In this document: one piece after another, positions 35,132 to 44,605 of the stretch
Layout of the letters: each line of letters begins with the position of its first letter
How positions within the stretch are numbered: position 1 is the stretch's first letter
Origin: Rhizobium sp. L43
Lineage (GTDB): Bacteria > Pseudomonadota > Alphaproteobacteria > Rhizobiales > Rhizobiaceae
Reading direction: 5' to 3'
DNA: 64,000 nt
Assembly (NCBI RefSeq): GCF_002531725.1
Contig: NZ_NWSQ01000006.1
Coordinates: forward strand, 186,001-250,000
Position numbers and translations under genes: made by a program
The notes under the pieces: generated by a model
Databases searched by the model: none
The model's input: the letters and a program-made list of their open reading frames with translations, nothing else
What the model was told of the DNA's origin: nothing

Positions 35132-35163
35132 CATTCGCCACCTGCGACCGCAGGTGGCGAATG
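35132..35163. repeat. Perfect 14-bp palindrome in the gltB-gltD gap
   Basis: CATTCGCCACCTGC (35132-35145) is matched exactly by GCAGGTGGCGAATG (35150-35163), with the loop GACC. No U-run follows, so it is not a simple terminator. It may be an mRNA-stabilising or processing hairpin between the two subunits, or a dispersed palindromic repeat. Confidence 0.75.
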
Positions 35164-35345
35164 ACGGAAGCATCTCGATGACTCGTGACGAACATGACGA
35201 CGGCGATAGGCCGTCCGGATCGCGCGGTGTCCTTCAGGAGATCTGTTCCAATGACGGTCAAGACAAGCAACCCGCCCGGAACACCGGGGACTGACGACAG
35301 ACAACTGGCCGCGGTGAGGCGGTCATGAGGGTAAGGGACGAAGAG

Positions 35346-36800
35346 ATGGGCAAGGTAACAGGGTTTCTGGAAATCGACCGGCAGGTGGCGAAGTACCAGC
35401 CGGCGTCGGATCGTATCCGTCATTTCCGCGAGTTCACGATCCCGATGTCGGACCCGGAAGTGCAGAAACAAGCCGCGCGCTGCATGGACTGTGGCATCCC
35501 CTATTGCCACGGCCCGACCGGCTGCCCGGTTCATAACCAGATCCCCGACTGGAACGACCTCGTCTACAACAACAATTGGGAAGCGGCGATCCAGAACCTG
35601 CATTCGACCAACAACTTCCCGGAGTTCACCGGCCGCGTCTGTCCCGCTCCTTGCGAGGAAGCCTGCACTTTGAATCTCGAGGATGCGCCGGTCGCCATCA
35701 AGACGGTCGAACAGGCGATCGCCGACAAGGCCTATGAGCTCGGTTTTATCAGGCCGCAACCGGCGACGGTCCATACCGGCAAGAAGGTTGCCGTCATCGG
35801 CTCGGGCCCTGCCGGCATGGCGGCTGCCCAGCAGCTCGGCCGCGCCGGCCACGAGGTGCATCTCTATGAGCGCGAGACCAAGCCCGGCGGCCTGCTGCGC
35901 TACGGCATTCCCGATTTCAAGATGGAGAAGAACTTCATCGACCGTCGCGTCGAGCAGATGAAGGGCGAGGGTGTCACCTTCCATTGCGGCGTCAATGTCG
36001 GCGTCGACGTCAAGGTCGAGCAGCTGCTCGCCGATCACGACGCCGTTCTTTACTGCGGCGGCTCCGAGACGCCGCGTGAGGCGGGCATTCCGGGCACGGA
36101 TCTTGCGGGCGTGCATGATGCGATGCCCTATCTGGTGCAGCAGAACCGCCGCGTCGGGCGCGAGAACATCGACAGCGTCGGCTGGCCGTCGGACCCGATC
36201 CTGGCCGGCGCCAAACATATCGTCGTCGTCGGCGGCGGCGATACGGCTTCGGACTGTGTCGGCACGGCGTTCCGCCAGGGCGCCGTCAAGGTCACCCAGC
36301 TCGACATCCGGCCGCAGCCGCCGGAGAAGGAAGACAAGCTTGCCGTCTGGCCCTTCTGGGCGACGAAGATGCGCACCTCCTCCTCGCAGGCCGAGGGCGC
36401 GGTGCGTGAATTCCAGGTGGCAACCCTTGAATTCGTCGGCGAAGACGGCGTGCTGACCGGCGTCAAGTGCTGCGAAGTCGACGAGCGCCGGCGGCCGGTT
36501 CCCGGCACGGAATTCGTCATTCGGGCCGATCTCGCCTTCATCGCCATCGGTTTCCGCGGGCCCTTCACAACAAGCGTACTGAAGGAACTCGAGGGCAAGC
36601 TGACGCTCAACACCGACAAGCGCGGCTCGACCAATGTCGTCGCCAACGACCGCGACTACAAGACCTCGGTCGACAAGTTCTGGACGGCGGGTGACGTGCG
36701 CCGCGGCCAGTCGCTGGTGGTCTGGGCGATCCGCGAAGGCCGCCAGGCGGCGCGCGCCATCGACGAGGCGTTGATGGGCTCAACCGTTCTGCCGAACTGA
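35346..36800 (+). CDS. gltD: Glutamate synthase (NADPH) small subunit
   Basis: The 484-residue protein starts MGKVTGFLEIDRQ at ATG 35346; an earlier ATG at 35325 is in frame but less like the family. The N-terminal part has two 4Fe-4S cysteine sets ('CMDCGIPYCHGPTGCPVHNQ' and 'GRVCPAPCEEACTL'). Next come an FAD-binding 'AVIGSGPAGMAAAQQL' and a pyridine-nucleotide-binding 'VVVGGGDTASDCVG'. It passes electrons from NADPH through FAD and Fe-S clusters to GltB. It lies downstream of gltB on the same strand. Confidence 0.95.
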   Translation: MGKVTGFLEIDRQVAKYQPASDRIRHFREFTIPMSDPEVQKQAARCMDCGIPYCHGPTGCPVHNQIPDWNDLVYNNNWEAAIQNLHSTNNFPEFTGRVCPAPCEEACTLNLEDAPVAIKTVEQAIADKAYELGFIRPQPATVHTGKKVAVIGSGPAGMAAAQQLGRAGHEVHLYERETKPGGLLRYGIPDFKMEKNFIDRRVEQMKGEGVTFHCGVNVGVDVKVEQLLADHDAVLYCGGSETPREAGIPGTDLAGVHDAMPYLVQQNRRVGRENIDSVGWPSDPILAGAKHIVVVGGGDTASDCVGTAFRQGAVKVTQLDIRPQPPEKEDKLAVWPFWATKMRTSSSQAEGAVREFQVATLEFVGEDGVLTGVKCCEVDERRRPVPGTEFVIRADLAFIAIGFRGPFTTSVLKELEGKLTLNTDKRGSTNVVANDRDYKTSVDKFWTAGDVRRGQSLVVWAIREGRQAARAIDEALMGSTVLPN

Positions 36801-36830
36801 TCGCAGACTGCATAAAGTTTCCGAGACAAA

Positions 36831-36856
36831 ACTCCGCCTTTCCGGCGGAGTTTTTT
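36831..36856 (+). terminator. Rho-independent terminator of gltD
   Basis: ACTCCGCC pairs with GGCGGAGT (36831-36851) across a TTTCC loop, followed by six Ts. It lies about 30 bp past the gltD stop. Three As precede the stem on the left. Confidence 0.85.
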
Positions 36857-37025
36857 GTTTGCAGGGTAGGTGCGACCGCTTGCCGCGCCGGCTTGCGCCG
36901 CAAGCCTCAAGCAATGCCGGGAAGCGAGATTTCCCACTGGACGCGGGCTCAGGAAGAGCCGGCGGCGACCGAAGCGGACGTGCCCGGCCGTTTCGGCCGC
37001 ACGGCATTTTACCAGGATTTTTCAA

Positions 37026-37655
37026 ATGGTTTCCGCACTTGACAGCACTCGGCTGGTTTCGGCCCAATATGCCCTGAAAAACCTTCGCACCTCCGACGAC
37101 AATTCGCAGGACAAGCAGAGTTCGTCGGCGGCCAGTATCTTGAGCAGCTACGGGCTTGATTCGAGCTCGGCCTCGCTGCTTTCCAACAACGCCCTGTCAG
37201 GGCTGCTCGACACGCTTTCATCCCAAAGCGATACGTCTGAGGAGACCGAAGCGACCGGCGACGGCGCCGACGTGACCAGCGCCTCCTTCATGTCGATGCT
37301 GAAGAAGCAGCTGCAGGATGCGGCTGCGGCGGAAGGCGAGAGCGGCAAGCCTCACGATATGTTGGCTGCGTTGGAAGCCGGTACGCTCACCATCTCCGAT
37401 CCGACGCAGGGCGTATCGATCGCCGCCTGGGACGTCGACGATCCCGATGAGGCCGATACGGACAGCAAGACCGGCAAGGCGATCGACGTCAGCGGCTGGA
37501 GCGACTTCCTCGATGCGCATCTCGCGCGCGGCGCCGACGCTGCCTTCGTCAAGGAGAACGGCAGCTATGTCGACCAGACGAACGACAGCAATGCCTACTT
37601 CGGCCTGATCGGCTCGGACTATTATTATCTGAGCTGGCCGCAGGCGACGGCGTAA
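37026..37655 (+). CDS. Conserved hypothetical protein
   Basis: From ATG 37026 the protein has 209 residues. It begins with a Ser/Asp/Leu-rich half (residues 1-95) with 'SILSSYGLDSSSASLLSNN' and moves to an ordered half with 'KGAIDVSGWSDFLDAHL'-like and 'YFGLIGSDYYYLSWPQ' stretches. No catalytic motif, signal peptide or membrane segment is seen. The low-complexity Ser-rich start is similar to secreted or flagellar-export substrates, but that is not evidence of either. The frame is open upstream to 36870, but the ATG at 37026 is the best start. Confidence 0.65.
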   Translation: MVSALDSTRLVSAQYALKNLRTSDDNSQDKQSSSAASILSSYGLDSSSASLLSNNALSGLLDTLSSQSDTSEETEATGDGADVTSASFMSMLKKQLQDAAAAEGESGKPHDMLAALEAGTLTISDPTQGVSIAAWDVDDPDEADTDSKTGKAIDVSGWSDFLDAHLARGADAAFVKENGSYVDQTNDSNAYFGLIGSDYYYLSWPQATA

Positions 37656-37674
37656 ACGGAACGAAGAGGCCCCT

Positions 37675-38910
37675 TCATTTGACCGAGACTTCGGCCGGTG
37701 TCTTTGCCGCAGGCAGGCGGTAGTCGTCGACGCGGCCTGGAGGGGCTGCCGTCATCTCGCCCTGCTCGACCAGCAGGTCGCGCGGCGACCGCGTCAACGT
37801 TATGGGCGGCGGCCTGGCGCCGAGAAGCTCGGCGCCGCCGTCGAGATTGGGATCGGAGAGGCTGATCGGCACGGTATGTTCGACCGGATTGGCGGGAAGG
37901 CCGAGACCGGGCAGGTTGCTTTCGTCCAGGCGCACCAGATCCGGGCTGGCCTGCGTGCCGAGAAGACGTCGCGCCGGTTTTTCCACATAGAAGGCGAGCT
38001 TGCGCCGGCCGGCCTGGGTCAGGTTGATGCCGTCGGAGGTGCGCAGACGCACCTGCTGGCCGTTCACATCCGAACCGGTGACGATGAAATTGCTGTTTTC
38101 ATCGACGAAACCATCCCAGATGTCGACGAATTCGCCGCCGATGCTTTCCACCTGGTTGCGGTAGAGCTGGTTCATCTGGACGGCATCGGCCGTCATCTGA
38201 TCGGATTCAAAGGCGGGAAGGCCGACCCAGAGCAGCGGGATCTTGCGGTCGGTGACCTCCTTGCCGAAGGAGAGGACACGGCGGCGGTATTCGGCAAACC
38301 AGCCGTCGGTGCGGAATTTCTCCTTGGCGGTATCGGTCACCATCTGCTGGCGGTCGTTGGCGCCGATCATGACGACGACCATGGCAGGCTTCAGCTCGTC
38401 CATCATCTTCGGCAGCTGTTCCGGCCAATCGTAATAATCGTCGCGGACGAGGCCCGATGAGACATTGCCGCGGGCTTCGACCACGACACCCGGCGAGGTC
38501 TCGAAGGCGGCGGTAAGGCCGTCGCCGAGGCCGCTGGCCAGGAAATCGCCGACGATCAGGATCTTGCGGGCGTCGCCCAGCTTCTGGACGGTTGGCTCTT
38601 CCTGTACGGGAGCGCGGACCGGCGGCGCGGTACGAGTATTGACGATGGCTTTCTGCGCCGGCGGGCGCTTGCGCTGCTGGCGCCTCGGTTGTTGGACGTC
38701 CGGGGTTTGCGGCCCGTCGTCGAGATAGCGCCGGCCGAGGAAAAAATCGAGGATCGAACGGCGCTGGTAACGCTGTTCCTGGGCTTGGGCGACATGCAGC
38801 GGCGCAGACACGCTGAGGCATAGCGAAGCCGCCGCCAGGGCGAGCGCAAGCCAACGGATTGGGGTGCGATCTGTTTTCGTCGTCATGGGCAGTTCCGCAT
38901 CTGCCGGCAT
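37675..38910 (-). CDS. SGNH/GDSL-like hydrolase (DUF459 type)
   Basis: The 411-residue protein (ATG 38910 or 38886) has a signal peptide (WLALALAAASLCLSVSAPLH), a Pro/Arg/Gln-rich linker and an SGNH-type domain. The domain shows 'ILIVGDFLASGLGDGL' (block I, where the usual nucleophile Ser is replaced by 'DFLASG'), 'VVVMIGANDRQQ' (block III Asn), and 'SDGINLTQAGRRKLA' (block V). DUF459 proteins of rhizobia are exported and thought to modify cell-envelope polymers. It ends just past the small gene at 37026, convergent to it. Confidence 0.75.
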   Translation of the reverse strand: MPADAELPMTTKTDRTPIRWLALALAAASLCLSVSAPLHVAQAQEQRYQRRSILDFFLGRRYLDDGPQTPDVQQPRRQQRKRPPAQKAIVNTRTAPPVRAPVQEEPTVQKLGDARKILIVGDFLASGLGDGLTAAFETSPGVVVEARGNVSSGLVRDDYYDWPEQLPKMMDELKPAMVVVMIGANDRQQMVTDTAKEKFRTDGWFAEYRRRVLSFGKEVTDRKIPLLWVGLPAFESDQMTADAVQMNQLYRNQVESIGGEFVDIWDGFVDENSNFIVTGSDVNGQQVRLRTSDGINLTQAGRRKLAFYVEKPARRLLGTQASPDLVRLDESNLPGLGLPANPVEHTVPISLSDPNLDGGAELLGARPPPITLTRSPRDLLVEQGEMTAAPPGRVDDYRLPAAKTPAEVSVK

Positions 38911-39003
38911 CTTGCACGCGGGGTAGGCCAGCGTCCACTCCCGCTACTATCTAGGTCACGGTTCTCCCGCTTCCAACCAGCACTTGCTTTTTTGGCGTCT
39001 GCT

Positions 39004-40227
39004 CTAGCGACGAAGTGCGTTCAGCAGCGGCAGCGACGGCTCGCCGTCCGGCTGCATGCCGATGCGCGACTGGACGGCCGATATTGCCGCCTTCGAGCCC
39101 GAGCCGAAATTGCCGTCGACCTCGCCATTATAATAGCCGAGCGTCTTCAAACGGGTCTGCAACTCGAATTTCTCGGTGATATCGAGGGCGCCGTCCGGGC
39201 GCGGCCAGCGCTGCTGCATGCCGCCGTAGCCGGCGATCTGGTCGGCCAGCAGGCCAACGGCAAGCGCGTAGCTGTCCGAGGCATTGTAGTTCTTGATGGT
39301 GAAGAAGTTGGCGGTCATCAGGAAGCCCGGGCCGCCAGGCCCGGCCGGCATCTTCAGCACCGCTTTGCTGGCGCTTTCGCGGAAGGCCTTGCCGTTCGGG
39401 CGCGTCAGGCCGAGTGCTGCCCATTGGGCCAGCGTGTGGGTCTTGCCGACCTGCTTGGCGGCTGCGGCGGGAACGACGACCTCGTAGCCCCAGGTCTTGC
39501 CGGTGTCCCAGCCGTTCTTCATCAAGAGATTGGCCGAGGTCGCCAGCGCATCGGGCACCGAGTTCCAGATGTCGCGGTGGCCGTTGCCGTCGGCATCGAC
39601 GGCATAAAGCAGATAGCTTGTCGGAATGAACTGGGTATGGCCCATGGCGCCGGCCCAGGAGCCGGTCATCTCGCGGGCCGGCACGTCGCCGTTCTGCAGG
39701 ATCTTCAGCGCGGCGACCAGCTGCTTCTTGGCGAATTTGGCGCGGCTCGGATCGGCATAGGCCAGCGTTGCCAGCGCGCGCGGCACGTAGTGCAGCCGGT
39801 CGTCCTTGTCGAGAATCGCGCCATAATTCGATTCCATCGACCAGATGGCGAGCAGAATGGTCTTGTCGACGCCGAATCGCTGCTCGATCGCATCGAGCGT
39901 TCTTGCGTGCTTGGCGGCCATCTGGCGGCCGATCTTGACCGTGTAGGGATTGACGCGGGAATCGACATAGTCCCAGATCTTCGAGGTGAATTCCGGCTGA
40001 TAGGCCGCCTTTTCGAGCACGGTCGGATCAGGCTCGCTCACCCCGGAAAAGGCCTTTTGATAGGTTGCCTTACTGATGCCACTCTGAGCGGCTGTTTGGT
40101 AAAAATCCGCGATCCATTTCTGGAACCGGGAATCAGCTCTAGCGTTGTCGGGAACCAGCCCCACCTGGGCGGCGACAATGAGGGCGAGAGCAAGACCACG
40201 AAGGGAGTTTTTGTGATTCTGGGTCAT
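39004..40227 (-). CDS. Lytic murein transglycosylase, MltB-like with PG-binding domain
   Basis: The 407-residue protein has a signal peptide (GLALALIVAAQVGLV), an SLT_2/MltB domain and a C-terminal peptidoglycan-binding domain ('LQTRLKTLGYYNGEVDGNFG', about residues 340-400). The catalytic Glu is Glu132 in 'IWSMESNYGAILD'. 'AGAMGHTQFIPTSYL' is the other conserved block. It cuts the glycan strand of peptidoglycan with formation of the anhydro-sugar. It is soluble in the periplasm, as there is no lipobox. Confidence 0.9.
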   Translation of the reverse strand: MTQNHKNSLRGLALALIVAAQVGLVPDNARADSRFQKWIADFYQTAAQSGISKATYQKAFSGVSEPDPTVLEKAAYQPEFTSKIWDYVDSRVNPYTVKIGRQMAAKHARTLDAIEQRFGVDKTILLAIWSMESNYGAILDKDDRLHYVPRALATLAYADPSRAKFAKKQLVAALKILQNGDVPAREMTGSWAGAMGHTQFIPTSYLLYAVDADGNGHRDIWNSVPDALATSANLLMKNGWDTGKTWGYEVVVPAAAAKQVGKTHTLAQWAALGLTRPNGKAFRESASKAVLKMPAGPGGPGFLMTANFFTIKNYNASDSYALAVGLLADQIAGYGGMQQRWPRPDGALDITEKFELQTRLKTLGYYNGEVDGNFGSGSKAAISAVQSRIGMQPDGEPSLPLLNALRR

Positions 40228-40431
40228 CGACAGTCGTATCCGTCATCTTCAGTTTCCGGGGACAGCGAGGCATCATGTCCGCGCCAGACCCAAGACTACA
40301 GGAACGGAGTCAACAAATTCTTTACCATAGCGATCCGCTGCGGTCACCATTGCAAAACAGTAGCAATTCTATACTAGTTAAGGCTAAAAAGCCCTATTTC
40401 CAAAGCGATATGATCGAAGCAGGAGGCCGGT

Positions 40432-41319
40432 GTGGCTCAACACAACAAAGTTCGTAAAGCAGTATTTCCGGTGGCCGGATTGGGGACGCGATTCCTGCCG
40501 GCGACAAAGGCTGTTCCGAAGGAAATGTTGACCGTCGTCGACAAGCCAATCATTCAGTATGTCGTCGATGAGGCGATCGAAGCCGGGATCGAACATCTGG
40601 TTTTCGTCACCGGGCGCAACAAGCACGTCATCGAAGATTATTTCGACATCCATTTCGAGCTGGAACAGACGCTGCGCGAACGCGCCAAGAAGGCGGAGAT
40701 CACCCTTCTCGCCCAGCAACTGCCGAAGGCCGGCACGGTCAGCTTCACCCGCCAGCAGGAGCCGCTCGGCCTCGGCCACGCCGTCTGGTGCGCCCGCGAG
40801 ATCGTCGGTGACGAGCCCTTCGCGCTGCTGCTGCCCGATATGATCATGAAGGGCGACAAGGGCTGCATGAAGGGTATGATCGACCTCTACGGCCAGAGCG
40901 GCGGCAACATCATCGCCGTCGAGGAATGCGCGCCTGATCAGGCGCATAAATACGGCATCGTCGGCGTCGGTGAAGCGATCGGCGAGGGCTTCCGAATCAC
41001 CGGCATGGTGGAAAAGCCCGCCAAGGGGACGGCGCCTTCCAACTTCTTCATCAACGGCCGCTACATCCTGCAGCCGGAGATCTTCAGGATTCTGGAAACC
41101 CAGGAGCGCGGCGCCGGCAACGAGATCCAGCTCACCGACGGCATGCTGAAGCTGCTGAAGGAACAGGATTTTGCCGGTTATCACTTCCGCGGCACGACCT
41201 ACGACTGCGGCGCCAAGGACGGCTTCATCCTGGCAAACGTCGCCTACGCCCTCGAACGCGCCGATATCCGCCCGACCGTCGAAGGCGGCTTCAAGGAGTT
41301 GCTGGCCGGTCTGAAGTAA
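40432..41319 (+). CDS. galU: UTP-glucose-1-phosphate uridylyltransferase
   Basis: The 295-residue protein begins with GTG 40432 (preceded by AGGAGG-like 'GCAGGAGG' at about 40419-40426). It has '[20 protein letters not shown]' with the signature nucleotide-binding loop, '[17 protein letters not shown]', '[12 protein letters not shown]' and '[15 protein letters not shown]'. It makes UDP-glucose, the entry to exopolysaccharide, LPS and glycan synthesis. It is followed by its own strong terminator. Divergent from the lytic transglycosylase. Confidence 0.95.
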   Translation: MAQHNKVRKAVFPVAGLGTRFLPATKAVPKEMLTVVDKPIIQYVVDEAIEAGIEHLVFVTGRNKHVIEDYFDIHFELEQTLRERAKKAEITLLAQQLPKAGTVSFTRQQEPLGLGHAVWCAREIVGDEPFALLLPDMIMKGDKGCMKGMIDLYGQSGGNIIAVEECAPDQAHKYGIVGVGEAIGEGFRITGMVEKPAKGTAPSNFFINGRYILQPEIFRILETQERGAGNEIQLTDGMLKLLKEQDFAGYHFRGTTYDCGAKDGFILANVAYALERADIRPTVEGGFKELLAGLK

Positions 41320-41346
41320 GCTTCCCGCACAGCATATAAGTGATCG

Positions 41347-41380
41347 AACGCCGCGCATCCTGCCAGATGCGCGGCGTTTT
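41347..41380 (+). terminator. Rho-independent terminator of galU
   Basis: AACGCCGCGCATC (41347-41359) pairs perfectly with GATGCGCGGCGTT (41366-41378) with a 6-nt loop and is followed by TTGGTTTTTT. This is a 13-bp perfect stem. Confidence 0.9.
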
Positions 41381-41441
41381 GGTTTTTTGTTTTATGCCTG
41401 TCCTTGTTCCAAAACCGCTTGGCACTTTTGGCCGACATGCA

Positions 41442-42995
41442 TCAGCGTTTCAGCTTGAGACCGACGCCGGCCCGCCATTGCTGGGAATCGGTGCCTTCCT
41501 TCCGCGTCGTCAGCTCGTAGCCGAGCGTGCTGGTCAGATCGAGATAACGATTGATATTCCAGGTCAGTCCGGTCGACGCGGTATAGACGAGTTCGTCGTT
41601 GATGGTGCTGTCGGTGGGATAATCGCGCCACGTCACCCCGCCGATCATCGTCCCGACCAGATTGTCGCGAAGCTGATGGGTGACCGTTGTCGTCAGCGCG
41701 TGCGAGACGTAGCCGCTTTCGCCTGCCGTGGTCGAGGGCTGGATGCTCGTCTGCAGGTCGAGATTGACATCGGTGCCGCGGATCGGCGACCAGAGCAGGC
41801 TCGCATCGAGCGTGGCCGTGTCGATCGAGGACAGGCGGCTGTCTTCGAAGTCAGCCATCTCGTAGCCGACGCCGACTTCACCCTTCAGTTTTTCGCCGAG
41901 ATCGACCTCGACGCCCGCCTTGGCGCCATAGCTATGGCCGGAACGTTCGTAACCGGCGGAGTCGCGCGTTTCGTCATAGAGGGTACGGCCGATCGAGGCT
42001 TCGATGAAGGGGATGAGCGCGGGTGACAGCTCATAGCCGACGCGGCCGCGCAGCGTGCCCGTCGTCTGATCGCGGTCGCTGAGGGCAACGGTCGTGCCGT
42101 TCGAAAGCGTGGCATCGGAATAGATCGAGCGGCTCAGCGCCAGGGCCGTCGTGCCGCGCAGGATGCCGAAATCGCGTTGGACGGAGGCGCCGGCGGTGAA
42201 CTCCTGGACGTCAGACTGCTGCGCGGCATCGGCAATGGCGTCGGGGTCGTCCGTATCTTCGCGGTAGAAATTATAACCGGCGGTGATGTGCGCAACCGTA
42301 TCGTCGGCAAGGTCCAGCCTGAGGTCGCCATTGATCTTGAAGGACGGCTGCTCTTCGCCTTCGCCGCTGATATTCCGCTGCCAGGCGCCTTCCGAGGTTA
42401 CGCTCAGCTGGTGCCGACCCCAGTCCGAGGTCAGGGTTGCGGCCGCATCGGTTTCGAGGAAGGCTCGGCGCTGCCTGGTATTGCCGTCCTTGGTGGTCTC
42501 GGTGTTGATGCTCTGGGTGACGCTCGGGCGGAGCACAAACGTGCCGATCGGAATGCCCGGCGTCTCGGCTGTCGAGGCGCTTTCGGCAGACCTGCGGCGC
42601 GGCAGCGTCTCGTCGATCGGCGCTTCGCGGGTGTTCAGCCGGCGGATATCCTCGTCGAGGATGGAGCCGGTAATGTCGTCGCCGGATTGCGCATCGATGG
42701 CGGGCTTTTGGGCATCGTCCGCATTCGCGGTCGTGCCGTTTGCCGTGGGAATGGCGGTATCGCCGGTCTCGTCATCGAAACCGGTCGTGGATGCGGCGTT
42801 GTTCGTGGCGCGATTGTTCTCAGAGGCCGCGGAGCGGCTGTTTGCCGTGCCTGCCGAGGCGGACTGCGCTAAGGCTGCCGTCTGGCCGAGAAGCAAGCAG
42901 CCGAACGCAGCAAAAGAGACGGCACGGCTCATGGCGCGGAGCGGCGTCACACTGCTCGTCTGTTTTGGTTGGCCCATGCAATTCGCGCCTGACAT
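41442..42995 (-). CDS. Outer-membrane beta-barrel protein (BBP2-like)
   Basis: The 517-residue protein has a long pre-sequence and a Sec signal ('VSFAAFGCLLLGQTAALAQS' near residues 26-45), then a disordered Asn/Ala/Thr-rich stretch to about residue 125. An array of amphipathic strands follows to the C-terminus ('GYNFYRED', 'GYELSPALIPFIEASIGRTL', 'NRYLDLTSTLGYEL'). It ends 'AGVGLKLKR', not in aromatic Phe. This is the pattern of rhizobial BBP2-type outer-membrane proteins. The cargo is unknown. Two starts (42995 and 42977) are possible. Confidence 0.75.
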   Translation of the reverse strand: MSGANCMGQPKQTSSVTPLRAMSRAVSFAAFGCLLLGQTAALAQSASAGTANSRSAASENNRATNNAASTTGFDDETGDTAIPTANGTTANADDAQKPAIDAQSGDDITGSILDEDIRRLNTREAPIDETLPRRRSAESASTAETPGIPIGTFVLRPSVTQSINTETTKDGNTRQRRAFLETDAAATLTSDWGRHQLSVTSEGAWQRNISGEGEEQPSFKINGDLRLDLADDTVAHITAGYNFYREDTDDPDAIADAAQQSDVQEFTAGASVQRDFGILRGTTALALSRSIYSDATLSNGTTVALSDRDQTTGTLRGRVGYELSPALIPFIEASIGRTLYDETRDSAGYERSGHSYGAKAGVEVDLGEKLKGEVGVGYEMADFEDSRLSSIDTATLDASLLWSPIRGTDVNLDLQTSIQPSTTAGESGYVSHALTTTVTHQLRDNLVGTMIGGVTWRDYPTDSTINDELVYTASTGLTWNINRYLDLTSTLGYELTTRKEGTDSQQWRAGVGLKLKR

Positions 42996-43136
42996 GCTTT
43001 CGGTTCTTACCCAAAGGTAAAGCCTCGTGGTTAATCATTCGTTGCCGGCGGCGGGCGCTGTTTGCAATTTGGAAAGAGTGCGGGTCGGAAAGAGTGCGGG
43101 GTGGACTTGGAAAGTGAAAAGGTCTAACGCAACTTC

Positions 43137-44132
43137 ATGAACAGAAGAGCGATCAATCTCGTCGAAAACAGCGTGCTTGAATCGGCAAAACGCACGATAG
43201 AGACCGAAAGACGTGGTCTCGAAGCGCTCGAACAGGCCCTTGACAACGGGTTGGCCGGGCCGTTCACACGGGCCGTCGAAGTCGTCGGCGACATCTCCGG
43301 ACGGGTTATCGTCACCGGCGTCGGCAAGAGCGGGCATATCGGCGCAAAGCTCGCGGCGACATTCGCTTCAACGGGAACTCCCGCCTTTTTCGTGCATGCG
43401 GCTGAAGCCAATCACGGCGATCTCGGCATGATCGCGCAGGACGACGTCGTCCTGGCGATTTCCAAGGGCGGCGAGAGCGCCGAGCTCAAGAGCATCATCT
43501 CCTATACCAGGCGCTTCTCCATTCCGCTGATCGCGATCACCTGCAGCGAACGGTCTTCGCTTGCGACCGCCGCCGATATCATCCTGCTGGTGCCGAACGA
43601 GCAGGAGGCCTGCCCCAACGGCCTGGCGCCGACGACCTCGACGTTGATGCAACTTGCGATCGGCGACGCGCTGGCGGTGGCGCTGCTCGAAGCACGCGGC
43701 TTTACCGCCACGGATTTCCACGTCTTCCATCCCGGCGGCAAGCTGGGCGCCAGCCTGACGCATGTCGCCGATGTCATGCATACCGGCGAGCGGCTGCCGC
43801 TCGTTGCCAAGGGCACGCCGATGCCGGAGGCGATCACGGTGCTGTCGCGCAAGCATTTCGGCTGCGTCGCCGTGCTGGATGACGATGGGCGGCTCTGCGG
43901 CATCGTCACCGAAGGCGACATGGCGCGCAACCTGACACGCAATCTGGCCGAGCTTGCCGTCGACGATATCATGACGAAGACGCCGAAGACGGTGAAGCCG
44001 ACGGTGCTGGCGACCGCCGCACTGGCGCTGCTCAACCAGCATCACATCGGCGCGCTGATCGTCGTCGACGACGAGCGCCGGCCGGTTGGACTGGTGCATT
44101 TCCACGACCTGCTGCGGATCGGCGTCGCCTGA
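43137..44132 (+). CDS. kdsD: Arabinose-5-phosphate isomerase (KdsD/KpsF type)
   Basis: The 331-residue protein has a SIS domain (about 40-175) with 'VIVTGVGKSGHIGAKLAATF', 'AEANHGDLGMI' and 'ISKGGESAELKSI', followed by two CBS domains (about 205-325). It interconverts ribulose-5-phosphate and arabinose-5-phosphate, the first step to Kdo for LPS. The order SIS-CBS-CBS, and 'HPGGKLGASLTHVADVM', are diagnostic. It starts at ATG 43137 in a stretch with little ribosome-site signal. Confidence 0.92.
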   Translation: MNRRAINLVENSVLESAKRTIETERRGLEALEQALDNGLAGPFTRAVEVVGDISGRVIVTGVGKSGHIGAKLAATFASTGTPAFFVHAAEANHGDLGMIAQDDVVLAISKGGESAELKSIISYTRRFSIPLIAITCSERSSLATAADIILLVPNEQEACPNGLAPTTSTLMQLAIGDALAVALLEARGFTATDFHVFHPGGKLGASLTHVADVMHTGERLPLVAKGTPMPEAITVLSRKHFGCVAVLDDDGRLCGIVTEGDMARNLTRNLAELAVDDIMTKTPKTVKPTVLATAALALLNQHHIGALIVVDDERRPVGLVHFHDLLRIGVA

Positions 44133-44146
44133 TCAGGCTGGTTTGA

Positions 44147-44602
44147 TCAGATCGGCTCGACCCTCAGGTCGCGGCCGTGACACGAAACCACCTTCACCTG
44201 CGTTCCCACGGGAAGGTCGGGTCCCATCACCTGCCATAGCGTATCGTCGAGGCGAATGCGGCCGCGGCCCTCGCGGATCGGCTCGTGCAGCGTTGCCGTG
44301 CGGCCGACGAGGCTCTCGCCGCGCTGATTGAGGAAGGGCTCGTCGGTTTCGGCGTTGCGCAGCGTCAGGCGGCGGCCGGCGAAGGTCGTGGCGACGGCGA
44401 GCAGCGCAAAGAGGATCGCCTGCAACTCCCAGACCCAGAAAGCACTGTCCCAGAAGAGCAGCGACAGCGCGCCGACGATCAGGGCGGCAAGGCCGATCCA
44501 GACCAGGAAGAAGCCGGGAACGATCATTTCCGCGGCGAGCAGCACGAGGCCCGCGACCCACCAGCTCCACGGACCGAGTTCGGCGACGATCTTCGCCAGC
44601 AT
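44147..44602 (-). CDS. NfeD-family membrane protein
   Basis: The 151-residue protein has three hydrophobic segments in its first 75 residues and then an OB-fold-like soluble domain ('SLVGRTATLHEPIREGRGRI', 'DDTLWQVMGPDLPVGTQVKV'), the NfeD1b layout. NfeD proteins work with SPFH/stomatin-like partners in membrane microdomain control. The partner is directly upstream (44606-45646), three bases away. Confidence 0.85.
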   Translation of the reverse strand: MLAKIVAELGPWSWWVAGLVLLAAEMIVPGFFLVWIGLAALIVGALSLLFWDSAFWVWELQAILFALLAVATTFAGRRLTLRNAETDEPFLNQRGESLVGRTATLHEPIREGRGRIRLDDTLWQVMGPDLPVGTQVKVVSCHGRDLRVEPI

Positions 44603-44605
44603 GGC

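Noticed and set aside
30317-35173. A 1618-residue minus-strand open frame opposite gltB
   Set aside because: It mirrors a long, high-GC gene with matching GltB motifs on the plus strand; its own sequence is Arg/His/Asp-rich with no family pattern.
41410-41430. TGGCAC near 41420 as a sigma-54 promoter
   Set aside because: The -12 TTGC element is missing at the right spacing, and the site points into the end of a convergent gene.
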